Part shown: in pieces, positions 55,809-64,000 of the stretch
How positions within the stretch are numbered: position 1 is the stretch's first letter
How the letters are laid out: each line of letters begins with the position of its first letter
Assembly: GCA_951640165.1 (NCBI GenBank)
Contig: OX621252.1
Location: 25,999,934-26,063,933, forward strand
DNA: 64,000 nucleotides
DNA from: Pseudoips prasinana
Taxonomy: Eukaryota > Arthropoda > Insecta > Lepidoptera > Nolidae
Direction of reading: 5' to 3'
Translations under genes and position numbers: made by a program
The notes under the pieces: model-generated
Seen by the model: the letters and a program-made list of their open reading frames with translations, nothing else
Told to the model about the DNA's origin: nothing
Databases searched by the model: none

Positions 55809-56448
55809 TCTTATCTTATCTTATCTTTGATGGGGTGTACTTGCGTACAGCACTTCGACCCTTCAGGATCTTTTGTACTATCCCCCACTGGTTTTATTCT
55901 ATCCCTAAAGCCCTGAATGAAGTCTTCACATAATCCAGTACACTTCTTAGGGGTAGATCCTTGTAGTCTCCTGGTTCTGGATATGCCAGCCCCAGGATGG
56001 GCATTCTGTGTCTTGCCAATGCATCGCATTTGCATAATATATGCAGCATTGTTTCCTGTTCTTCCCTACAGGTCCTGCAGATCGGGCTATTCGACAGTCC
56101 CAATTTGTGTAGGTGATAGTTGGTGCCATAGTGGCCCGTGAATACTGCTACTATCAGTCGTAGCTGGTTTCTGCTGTACTTCCAAAGTTTTTTGGACCAG
56201 CTTTTGTCTATTCCTTTTATGAGTTGCTTTGACTGTTTTAATTTCTTGATTTTGGTCCACATTTGATTGTGTTTAGCTGTGGATTTATTTTTAAGGATTG
56301 CTCCTATTACATTTGGAGGAATCCCTACGCACGGTTCTGGTCCACATAACTGACTTTCAGATCCCTTCCTAGCTAGTGCATCTGCTTTTTCGTTGCCTTC
56401 TATTCCTGTATGGCCTGGTACCCATACGAGTTTGACTTTGTTTTTAGT
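55809..56448 (-). mobile_element. 5'-truncated LINE, RNase H end
   Basis: It ends (left side) in a (TCTTA)n tail at 55809-55827, which on the minus strand is TAAGA repeats. Its only coding content is the RNase H and C-terminal zinc region. Inserted in a SINE. Confidence 0.8.
55894..56447 (-). pseudogene. RNase H domain and zinc knuckle of a LINE ORF2
   Basis: The frame is open from the insertion border at 56447: VKLVWVPGHTGIEGNEKADA is the last motif block of RNase H, followed by LARKGSESQLCGPEPCVGIP. Then comes LRLIVAVFTGHYGTNYHL and CRTCREEQETMLHILCKCDA, a CCHC-type knuckle. RNase H occurs in R1-, I- and LOA-group LINEs. The frame ends with a TAA at 55894. No lesion was seen in the retained part. 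Confidence 0.8.
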
Positions 56449-56610
56449 ACCATGGGTACTAGGCGACGATATAAATACTTATATAGATAGATAAATACTT
56501 AAGTACATAGAAAACATCCATGACTCAGAAACAAATATTCGTGCTAATCACACAAATATTTGCACTTACCGGGATTCGAACCCGGGACCACCAGCTTCGT
56601 AGGCAGGAGA

Positions 56611-57344
56611 TGGTGCCAGTTGTCCACTTTTTAGTAAGTTGGAGTGTATATTTTTCATGTTCTCGCTACTTAAAGCTCTGCTGGTAGTCTACAGAGTTAT
56701 TCACAGGTAAATCGATTGTCCCCGGTGTTTTGCTAGGGAGACGCTCCAGACCAAAACTGGCAAACTCATCATGGCTGTGATTTTTTTGGAGTCATTTAGG
56801 AGGGGTTTTTATTTTTAACCAATGAGATTTTAGATTCCTATAGGGAACTAGATGGCGCTAATAAGTGACATGTGAATACTTCAAATTGTGGTAATAACAA
56901 GTAATATGGTTAAAGAAATTTATTTTTCTCAAAAGAACGTATTACATTATTTACATTTACTTAAAGAGAAAACAATATTTACAATAATGTAACTTAATAA
57001 GTGCCTGCCAAGCACAGCTTAACTTATGAATAAAAACTTACATGATAAATATTATTCTAGTAATAAAAAATAAAAAAACATATTATATACTTAATACTTA
57101 AAAATATTTTATAATTGCAAGTATTGAGGGTAAACTCTGGTAAACTACAATCACACGAGGCGAGGATAACTAATGCAGCGCGGCAGCGCAATGTCTACCA
57201 AAGATCAAACTAGTATGTTACAAATACACGATTCTGCCTACTTGTATTGTCACTCGGTGAAGCGTTCAAACTCTTTTTATTTGTATATACATGTGTGAAT
57301 TACTAGTCGAATGTATATTAAAATTTGAATTTAGCTTCTAGCTC
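56611..57344. other. AT-rich sequence, no gene recognised
   Basis: Only short frames. The left end (GGTGCCAGTTGTCCACTTTT) is no longer SINE. Confidence 0.4.
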
Positions 57345-57440
57345 ATAGCTAGATGCACTTACCAGCCGTAAGTGATTGGCGAGGTTAAGCAACTAGGCTC
57401 GCGGTCAGTCCATAAATGGGTGACCCCTAAACCACACCTT
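57345..57440 (+). mobile_element. 5S rRNA-derived SINE, head fragment
   Basis: CGTAAGTGATTGGCGAGGTT, AAGCAACTAGGCTCGCGGTC and ATGGGTGACC align with the 3' half of 5S rRNA (GATCACCGAAGTTAAGCAAC and GATGGGTGACCGC). It is truncated after ACCCCTAAACCACACC. A fuller copy is at 58269-58530. Confidence 0.7.
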
Positions 57441-57739
57441 GAAAATATTTATAGAAGAACTATCACGATATGGTTTCCCTGAGTAGCCCTATTTTATTTA
57501 TTAGCCTGTCGATAGAATATTCCCTAAAAATGATATTTTTGCAGCCCTGTTCTATTGCAGTGATGTTTTGATTGTGTTTTTTTGCGTTCAAGTGTCACCA
57601 TATATTAAATAGGTAAAAAAAAATACTTTATGTGGAATCGTCTTTTTTTACTCTACTCTAGTGTATGACGTGACCGCTACTGATAAACACTGCCAGAAAA
57701 ATCTTTTAAAAAAAATTGACTTAGATCAACTCAATTCCA

Positions 57740-58262
57740 AGCACTTTTCTCACTTAATTAATCAGAAATGATGTAATATGCCCAGCTACACAATTTGGCT
57801 TTAATAATCCTTTTAAACTTATTCATAGACAATTCTCTAATATCATTGGGAAGTTTGTTAAAGAAGCTTATACATTTCCCTCCATTAGCATTCCTCTTAC
57901 AGGAGGAATCGATATCTTTATCCACATATAGTATACTGAGATGATACAGTTAGAATGTTAACCTCTATGAACAGTTCTCTTCAAGATGTTCTCGTGCCAA
58001 GATTAAAGATAGCTCCTACATCTCTTATTTTCAATACAAAATATGGTGTTAATGTCCTTAGAGCTACTCCAGAGACTACTTAAAGCTACATCCTTAGGAT
58101 ATTTTACTATCAAAATATCCGAAATAAATCATTCTAGCTCTGTCAACATCAGTGAGCAGCCTAATAGTTATTTTTAATTTTTAAATGCATTTGCTGCAAA
58201 ACGTAATTTTCCGGACAGTTTTTCTATTTGTGGGCTCCATTGTAGTTTTGAGTCAATTACTT
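57740..58262 (-). pseudogene. LINE ORF2 C-terminal relic
   Basis: On the minus strand LKLRFAANAF-like and NELPNDIRE-like pieces are spread over frames with many stops. A CR1-like 3' end is likely. It is heavily decayed. Confidence 0.5.
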
Positions 58263-58268
58263 ACTACC

Positions 58269-58530
58269 TAAGCTAGATGCTTTGACCGGTCCGTAAGTGA
58301 TTGGCGAAGTCAAGCAACTAGGCTCGCGGTCAGTCCGTAGATGGGTGACCGCCAAAGTGGTATAATTTCTGAGCGTCTCCATGATTCGGAGGACACGTTA
58401 AGCGGTCGATCCCAGTTGTAGCCATTAGGCAACAGTCGTTAAGCCATGTCACAGGCCTAATGGGCGGCTTGAACAACTCCGACACTAGTGCAACCACTGC
58501 TCACACGATAAGTAAGTAAGTAGGTCACCG
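58269..58530 (+). mobile_element. 5S rRNA-derived SINE
   Basis: The first 110 bp follow the 5S rRNA pattern in the internal promoter region: AAGTGATTGGCGAAGTCAAG, CAACTAGGCTCGCGGTCAGT and TAGATGGGTGACCGCC. A unique body follows (GGCAACAGTCGTTAAGCCAT, AATGGGCGGCTTGAACAACT), then the tail GATAAGTAAGTAAGTAGG. Polymerase III would read it from the 5S-type internal promoter. It is not a 5S gene: the 5' third diverges and the 3' terminator is missing. Confidence 0.75.
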
Positions 58531-58849
58531 TTGTCTCAACAGGGGCCAACCCAGGTCCATTAAATTGTACATTAGTTGTCACCTGTTTCACAAGGATAAT
58601 AAAGAGAACAAAAATCAACTTTTATAGGGTCAGCAGCGTTATTAAGTAACAAAAATTCTATATTTGAATGGAAACTATATAATACTAAATGACCAAATAT
58701 TCTAAAACGCTTACGCGTTGGGTGCAGCTATTTTGTAATCCAAAACAGATGATTTTTTCTAACAATTTATAGCGGATCATCCTGTAAAATAATTCTATCC
58801 GTTCCTCAGGAATAAAAAAATATTTTTCTCATAAATCTTTTTTTAACCA
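58531..58849. other. no gene recognised
   Basis: AT-rich intergenic sequence. Confidence 0.4.
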
Positions 58850-59310
58850 GGCCAGTCTAGCTGTTTTTGAGACTTGCCGACTACTAATAAAGTGGTGTAG
58901 TGCCCCATGAACTCTGTTCCCCGCATTCACTCTTCTATTCGTATTTTTCCATATTTCTCATCTCTCGTAAACAAAGTTCCCAAATATATAAACTCTTTCA
59001 CCTGTTCGACTTTCTCTCCTCCAATCACAATATCACATGCTGTCATGATTCATACCTCTCAAATACCATAACTTTACTTTTGCTAATATTTATTTTCATT
59101 CCTTTCCTTTCAAAAGCTTCATGCATATTTATTACCATCTTCTACCACTCGTCCGGGCCCGATGCAAGTAGAACTTGATCATCAGCGTAAAGAAGACATT
59201 TGATGAGTAACTCATTTAGCCTTAGACCACATTCGCTTTCTTTCAAATCTTTTAAACAGCTGTACATGAATAAGTTGAACAACCACGGTGACGCTACACA
59301 TCCCAATCAT
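58850..59310 (-). pseudogene. RTE-type LINE reverse transcriptase relic
   Basis: On the minus strand the pieces LFNLFMYSCLK-like, LLYADDQVLLASG-like (from TCATCAGCGTAAAGAAGACA) and VKEFIYLGTLF-like occur in order across several frames. Stops are frequent and the catalytic box is disrupted. Confidence 0.55.
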
Positions 59311-59540
59311 AAACAGCGTGATTAAAACGAAATTAAAATTTGTAAAGTTACAAGCCGAAAATTTTAAACAACTACAACTTTTCAGTCAAACCAAACATAC
59401 TTGATTTAATTGAAATTAAGGGGCAACGTAAGTAAAATAATACTAATAAGCCTTTCAATTCTACAATTTAAATTATAAACTCTTTTCCACTACTATTTCT
59501 TAATGCTTAATTCTAGAACCACAATAATTGAATATACATA

Positions 59541-59581
59541 TATTATATTTTCTGTAACAACTGCTTACAGAAAATATAATA
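59541..59581. repeat. hairpin with 17-nt perfect arms
   Basis: TATTATATTTTCTGTAA at 59541-59557 is inverted at 59565-59581; the loop is CAACTGC. Confidence 0.8.
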
Positions 59582-59688
59582 GTCCAAACATTTTAAACAG
59601 CGTGATCAATATGAATTTATAATTTATAGAGTTACAAGAAGCCACTGCCCGCGGCGTACGCGTCGCGCGTCAATTTTAAGACTACCCA

Positions 59689-59746
59689 AGATAAGAAAAA
59701 TAATAGTTATGTAGGGCTGCCTACATAACTATTATTTTCCTTATCT
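59689..59746. repeat. hairpin with 26-nt arms, one mismatch
   Basis: AGATAAGAAAAATAATAGTT plus ATGTAG (59689-59714) is inverted at 59721-59746; the loop is GGCTGC. Confidence 0.8.
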
Positions 59747-59947
59747 CAGCTACATGACCAATACGCGTCTATTATGAAACGTTTAAACTAATTTAATAGA
59801 AGACCTTGTTCAATATGTTACAGCAACCTATTATTATGTAGAACTTTTAACACGTTTAATAATGTTGAAAACATGAAGCATTAAATGAGCTAAAGATCTA
59901 CGTTCCATACATGGGCGATGTGCCTATGAATTTATTTTGTTAGTAGC

Positions 59948-60117
59948 AGTGCCTCGTGGTTTTACCCGCGCTAAACTTCATATATAGCCGATGTGTTATT
60001 CGGATATATAAGCTATATTACTACAAAGTTTCATCAACATCCGTTCGTTAGTTTTTTGTGAAAGGGTAAAAAACATACATAATCACAAAATTGCGCATCT
60101 ATAATATTAGTAGGAAA
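59948..60117. mobile_element. dispersed moth repeat ending in TATAATATTAGTAGGA
   Basis: Contains TGGTTTTACCCGCGC, GTGAAAGGGTAAAAAACATA and the terminal word TATAATATTAGTAGGA, also found in the insertion at 54220-54303. Probably SINE-like or a non-autonomous element. No ORF. Confidence 0.5.
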
Positions 60118-60665
60118 ATTTTAGTGAATCTTTTGGTATTTTATGAGTTCTGTATCGATCAATATTTCATAACTAACCGGATATACTACTCTGTGAAGAA
60201 ATTACCGGGCAAAGATCAATAATAAACAAAATGTTTGTTATTCATCCAAATTTATTTTATCACCTTCAAAGTATGCTCCTTCGGAAACGATACACTTACG
60301 CCAAAACATTGTTTAACGCTGTTTCGGGAATTGTGTCCAGTTCTCGCCACGAATTCTCCTTTGTCCTCCACCGATTAAAAAAAAAGTGAGTTTAGGAAAA
60401 AGAAAGAAGACGGCTGGAGCCATATCAGGTGAAGATGGTGGTAGCTCAATGGTATATGTTGAGTTTTTGGTCAAAAAGTCGTTCAAAATGATGGCCTTGT
60501 GCGAAGGCGCAATATCCTGGTGCAAATTCCAAGATTTTTTTTCCACTAATCTGGATTTTTTCGTCGAATTTGCTCTCTTAAATGTCGCATAACGCTCAAA
60601 TAATATTCTTTACATACCCTTTAACCTTTTGGCAAGAATTCCAAGTGCACAACACCTATAGCATA

Positions 60666-63061
60666 TACAATGTCGCCCATGCGCATGTGACCGCCCGTAA
60701 TATTCTGAATATTCATGAAAAAATATCGAAAATAAACTTCAAAAGGGGGGGTCTATCTGTAACATTTATCATGTTATTCAATTTTGAATTTTTTAAGTAG
60801 AGTTTGTAGACTTGCTTTCTATTTTTTGACACATCTCCGAAGTTTATGGGTCGATTTGTATTTTGTTTATTATTTCCAAAAGCTTATGAGTTATTTTAAC
60901 AGGTTAATTAACATTTTACTAAAAATTATCGACTACGAAAAAAAAAACGGAATCGAAGTAATTTTTTCGGTAAAAAATTGTGTATTTATTTAAAAAAAAC
61001 TAGTGTAAGTCCATAAATTATCCCCATAGGACCACTTTTTTAATCATTATTTGTAATCTACTACATAACAGCTAAAAATTCACAGAACATTACTAATACC
61101 TATCTCTAAAAAAAAACCAGCAAACAACTTGTTGAACATTTGCAACTATTCAAATAAAAAGGGTCGCTCAGGTAGAAACCGGTTCCTAGAAACAGCTTTT
61201 TAACAATTGCGTCCCTACCACGTGCACACCCTTGTCGGCTAGCGTTACTTCATTCAGTCGCTTGATTACTGACCCCGTGACGCTACGTGTTTTGTGATTT
61301 GTGCACTACTTAATCTTGTGAGGAAAGTTTGTTAACTACTCGTATCATTGCAATGGTACGATTGCGTGATCTACCGCCGTCTCATGTGGCTGACATGCAT
61401 TTCATTTACGGTGTTTGTAATGGAAATGCACGCGCTGCTGTCGAAGAGTACAGACGTCGATATCCAAGTAGACCAGTACTTGGGTACCGATCCTTCATTG
61501 CCGTACATCGTCTTTTTTGCGAAAGAGGATTATTTCCGCAACAAAATGAGCCCGGCGTGATTGTTGATGTAGACGTGGAAGAGGATGTGTTACGATTAGT
61601 GCGCGCTAACCCTATGCTAAGCATTCGTCTCCTATCGATAAGAGTAGGTATACCAAGAATAAGAGTTTGGAGAATTCTCAAAAAAGAAGGCCTGCATCCT
61701 TATCATTTCCGACGTGCACAACATTTGGAAAATGTCGATTACGGTGCGAGATCTGTTTTTTTGAAATTGGATAATTGCACAGCAAAGAGCTAATCTCAAT
61801 TTTATGAGGAAGATTTTGTGGACAGATGAAGCCACGTTTACAAGAGCGGGTATAACAAATCATCGCAATCTTCATGTGTGGGCCACTGAAAATCCACACG
61901 TCATTAGAGAAACAACTTTCCAGACTCAATTTTCCATAAATGTATGGGCTGGAATGATTGACGGTGAACTTATTGGCCCTTTCGTGTTACCAAACAGACT
62001 AGATCAACACGCATTTTTAGATTTTATAGTCAATACGTTGCCGTTGCTTTTGGAGGAAGTACCGCTGGAAACAAGAAGGCGGATGTATCTGCAATTAGAT
62101 GGAGCTCCAGCACACTTCGCACGACTAGTTCGTGATTATTTAAATCAAAATTATCCGCGATGGATTGGCAGAGGAGGTCCCATTGCTTGGCCGCCGCGAT
62201 CTCCCGACCTTACACCCTTAGATTTTTATCTTTGGGGCAACATGAAACAAAAAGTGTATGCCGTGCCCATTGAAAGCCGCGAGCAATTAACGGCTAGGAT
62301 TTTTGCTGCTGCTGCGGAAATTAAAGAAAACCGTGAAGAATTACGTCGTACAATAAAAAGTGTTGCCATGAGAGCTTTAGTTTGTTTACAGGAGGGTAGG
62401 GACCATTTCGAAAATCTAATTAATTAAAATTCTTGTATTTTTTATTTTTTAAGTAAAAATCTGGCTATTGCTTGTTTGTTTTTATTTCCATTATCATCCT
62501 CCTTATTAGTTTAACCTTTTAGTACTCACTGCTAAAAGCGGGGACATTTAATTGACTTTCACATTTTCTTTTCCTAAATTTGACTCTTAGAGTTTTAGAG
62601 TTTTACTTTGGATTTAGTTACAGTTTGGTTTAATAATGTTCTGTAAATTTTTAGCTGTTATGTAGTAGATTACAAATAATGGTTAAAAAAGTGGTCCTAT
62701 GGGGATAATTTATGGACTTACACTAGTTTTTTTAAAATAAATACACAATTTTTTACCGAAAAAATTACTTCGATTCCGTTTTTTTTTTTCGTAGTCGATA
62801 ATTTTTAGTAAAATGTTAATTAACCTGTTAAAATAACTCATAAGCTTTTGGAAATAATAAACAAAATACAAATCGACCCATAAACTTCGGAGATGTGTCA
62901 AAAAATAGAAAGCAAGTCTACAAACTCTACTTAAAAAATTCAAAATTGAATAACATGATAAATGTTACAGATAGACCCCCCCTTTTGAAGTTTATTTTCG
63001 ATATTTTTTCATGAATATTCAGAATATTACGGGCGGTCACATGCGCATGGGCGACATTGTA
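60666..63061 (+). mobile_element. Tc1/mariner-superfamily transposon with about 430-bp terminal inverted repeats
   Basis: TACAATGTCGCCCATGCGCA at 60666 is matched in reverse at the right end (63061). The inverted repeats run to about 61096 on the left and begin at about 62630 on the right, with few differences. TA flanks both ends (60664-60665 and 63062-63063). One transposase gene lies between. It is inserted in the dead mariner, so it is the younger of the two. Confidence 0.88.
61353..62427 (+). pseudogene. Tc1/mariner-type transposase, one frameshift, DD40D-like spacing
   Basis: The ATG at 61353 (the preferred start; an upstream TTG is not) opens MVRLRDLPPSHVADMHFIYG with a helix-turn-helix region, CNGNARAAVEEYRRRYPSRP. 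A single-base change near 61765 throws the frame into a TAA at 61791. The rest continues from 61804: WTDEATFTRAGI (first D), QLDGAPAHFARL (second D), WPPRSPDLTPLDFYLWG (third D). By my count 40 residues separate the last two aspartates, unlike the 34 of mariner. The full product would be about 358 aa. All catalytic residues are present. Such proteins cut and paste at TA sites. Confidence 0.8.
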
Positions 63062-63479
63062 TAGTCAAAGAAAACAGTCAACATGAATTTGACTTTGGTA
63101 GATTTTTTCGGTTTTGGTTCATTTGGAAGTCGCCACTCCGAAGCTTGTGGACTAGTTTGCATATAAAACTCGTAACTCGTAAACGCACTTCTCGTTACCA
63201 GTAACAAGGCATTTCATGAATGTTGGGTTCGAATTGACTCGTTCTAGCATGTCCTCAGTTACTTTTAGGAGGTTTTGGAGAAAATTCAGGTCTTTTGGGA
63301 CTAGCCGTGCAGTAACATGTTACATACCCAAATTATTAGTAACTTTACAAAATGATACGGATCGACTCGTGAGATACAGAAAGTTCGACGGCTATCTCTC
63401 TCAAAGTTGAATGAGGATTATCAGTCACTATTTCCTTCACTTTTGTGTTAACTTCAGTTGCAGATGTTGACAGTTGGCA

Positions 63480-63640
63480 GCAGCGTTTTTCTGTGAACTA
63501 TGACCATCAAACTGCGATCGCCTACCCGTCTGCCAAGCGTCGCCATTATGGCATATCCCCCTGTTGGCGATATCCATAATCCTTTTGTCCAGCAGTAGAC
63601 GTACTTTAACTGACATGATGATGGCATATTCGCTTTTAGG
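63480..63640 (-). repeat. LINE-like repeat fragments
   Basis: The minus strand reads SPTGGYAIMATLGRRVGDRS, related to 1342-1405. At 63588-63630 on the + strand are the words TTGTCCAGCAGTAGACGTAC and ATGATGATGG, the 3' end signature also seen at 25620 and 41235. Confidence 0.5.
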
Positions 63641-63873
63641 GTATTTTCTAAGACTAAATACTTACGGGAGCTCACAATGTTTTTTTATGATTTTAGAGAT
63701 TCATATTTCGCTGATTATGCATCTGAATTAAAAACGTCACTTCAATTTTTTGGTTGTATTTCTTAAGACCAATGTAATGAGTTATTATTTATCTATGTAT
63801 ATAATTTACCTTTTTGGCCGAAATTAGACCAAGAGGACATTTTATGTAAGTAGCTAATTAGTTACGGTAATTT

Positions 63874-64000
63874 GACTGCACGTGTGGCGCAGCGGCTAAG
63901 AGTCACCTCACCTCTTCGTGTCGCGGGTTTGAGTCCCGCGCCGGATAACTATTGGTGTGACCGATAAATACTTGATTTGAGTCTGGATATAATTTTTGTC
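63874..64000 (+). mobile_element. tRNA-derived SINE, family 4, cut by window end
   Basis: GTGTGGCGCAGCGGCTAAGA fits an A box and GCGGGTTTGAGTCCCGC a B box with its stem. The following ATTGGTGTGACCGATAAATA is SINE body. A complete tRNA cloverleaf does not form around the 5' part, so a retroposon is more likely than a tRNA gene. Confidence 0.65.

Larger units (their letters stand above)
55737..56610 (-). mobile_element. tRNA-derived SINE, family 1, split by a LINE
   Basis: The head and body lie at 56449-56610 (B box GGTTCGAATCCC read on the minus strand); the tail lies at 55737-55808. A LINE fragment sits between. TACTATGGGT (left) and TACCATGGGT (right) flank it as a 10-bp target-site duplication with one mismatch. 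Confidence 0.82.
60190..63470 (-). pseudogene. mariner-type transposase relic, split by a younger transposon
   Basis: Minus strand. The N-terminal half is at 63064-63470: VKEIVTDNPHSTLREIAVEL, then after a frameshift VTARLVPKDLNFLQNLLKVT and NPTFMKCLVTGNEKC, where the first catalytic Asp position is lost, followed by stops. The C-terminal half is at 60245-60663: WNLHQDIAPSHKAIILNDFL, then PPSSPDMAPAVFFLFPKL, where the third acidic residue is replaced by Ala or Val, then SFPKEHTLKVIK. The middle is interrupted by 60666-63061. This family differs from the intact mariner at 16819. Confidence 0.75.

Noticed and set aside
58269..58380. 5S rRNA gene
   Set aside because: Only the internal promoter half matches and a SINE body follows without a terminator.
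60784..62943. Two small identical genes at 60784-60993 (+) and 62710-62943 (-)
   Set aside because: They are the same open frame in the two long terminal inverted repeats of the transposon.

Overview
The window is eukaryotic and almost certainly from a moth or butterfly. It is AT-rich, its host gene has spliced exons, and it is packed with repeat types common in Lepidoptera: tRNA-headed SINEs with a shared tail, CR1-, RTE- and R1-like LINEs, mariner elements and MITEs. No genus can be named from sequence alone. Nothing prokaryotic was seen: no operons, no CRISPR array.

Host genes. The only convincing host genes form a tandem array of secreted, multidomain cystatin-like (cysteine protease inhibitor) genes on the + strand. 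Gene A is the 3' end of a gene cut by the window start (1-777). Gene B looks complete: signal-peptide exon 22247-22318, main exon 23232-24305, 381 aa, three cystatin-like domains. Gene C is a pseudogene: exon 1 at 28756-28835, main exon remnants at 36319-37823, broken by frameshifts and insertions. Gene D keeps only a decayed promoter and exon 1 (41600-42520). Flanks of B, C and D share the same fossil RTE LINE fragment, so the array grew by tandem duplication. A broken THAP zinc-finger gene fragment (6192-6268 plus 11503-11664) is the other host-like relic.

Layout. 1-777 gene A; 0.9-4.95 kb LINE, MITE and SINE debris; 6.2-21.7 kb a THAP relic holding a minus-strand CR1-like LINE, with about 5.3 kb of it tandemly duplicated (9239-14581 and 14590-21718), the second unit carrying an apparently intact mariner; 22.2-24.3 kb gene B; 24.3-42.5 kb pseudogenes C and D with LINE insertions; 42.8-50.1 kb three nested or abutting LINEs (one with a restriction-like endonuclease, one with a PHD finger); 50.1-60 kb mixed SINEs (two derived from 5S rRNA), MITEs and hairpins; 60.2-63.5 kb a long-TIR Tc1/mariner-type transposon inserted in a dead mariner; a tRNA-derived SINE at the right edge.

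The most unusual pattern is the number of short, perfect fold-back inverted repeats (20-182 nt arms, 0-60 nt loops). Several sit exactly at the truncated 5' ends of LINE copies, and one lies at a deletion junction that can be dated by comparing the two duplicated units. They look like products of snap-back or template-switched DNA synthesis.
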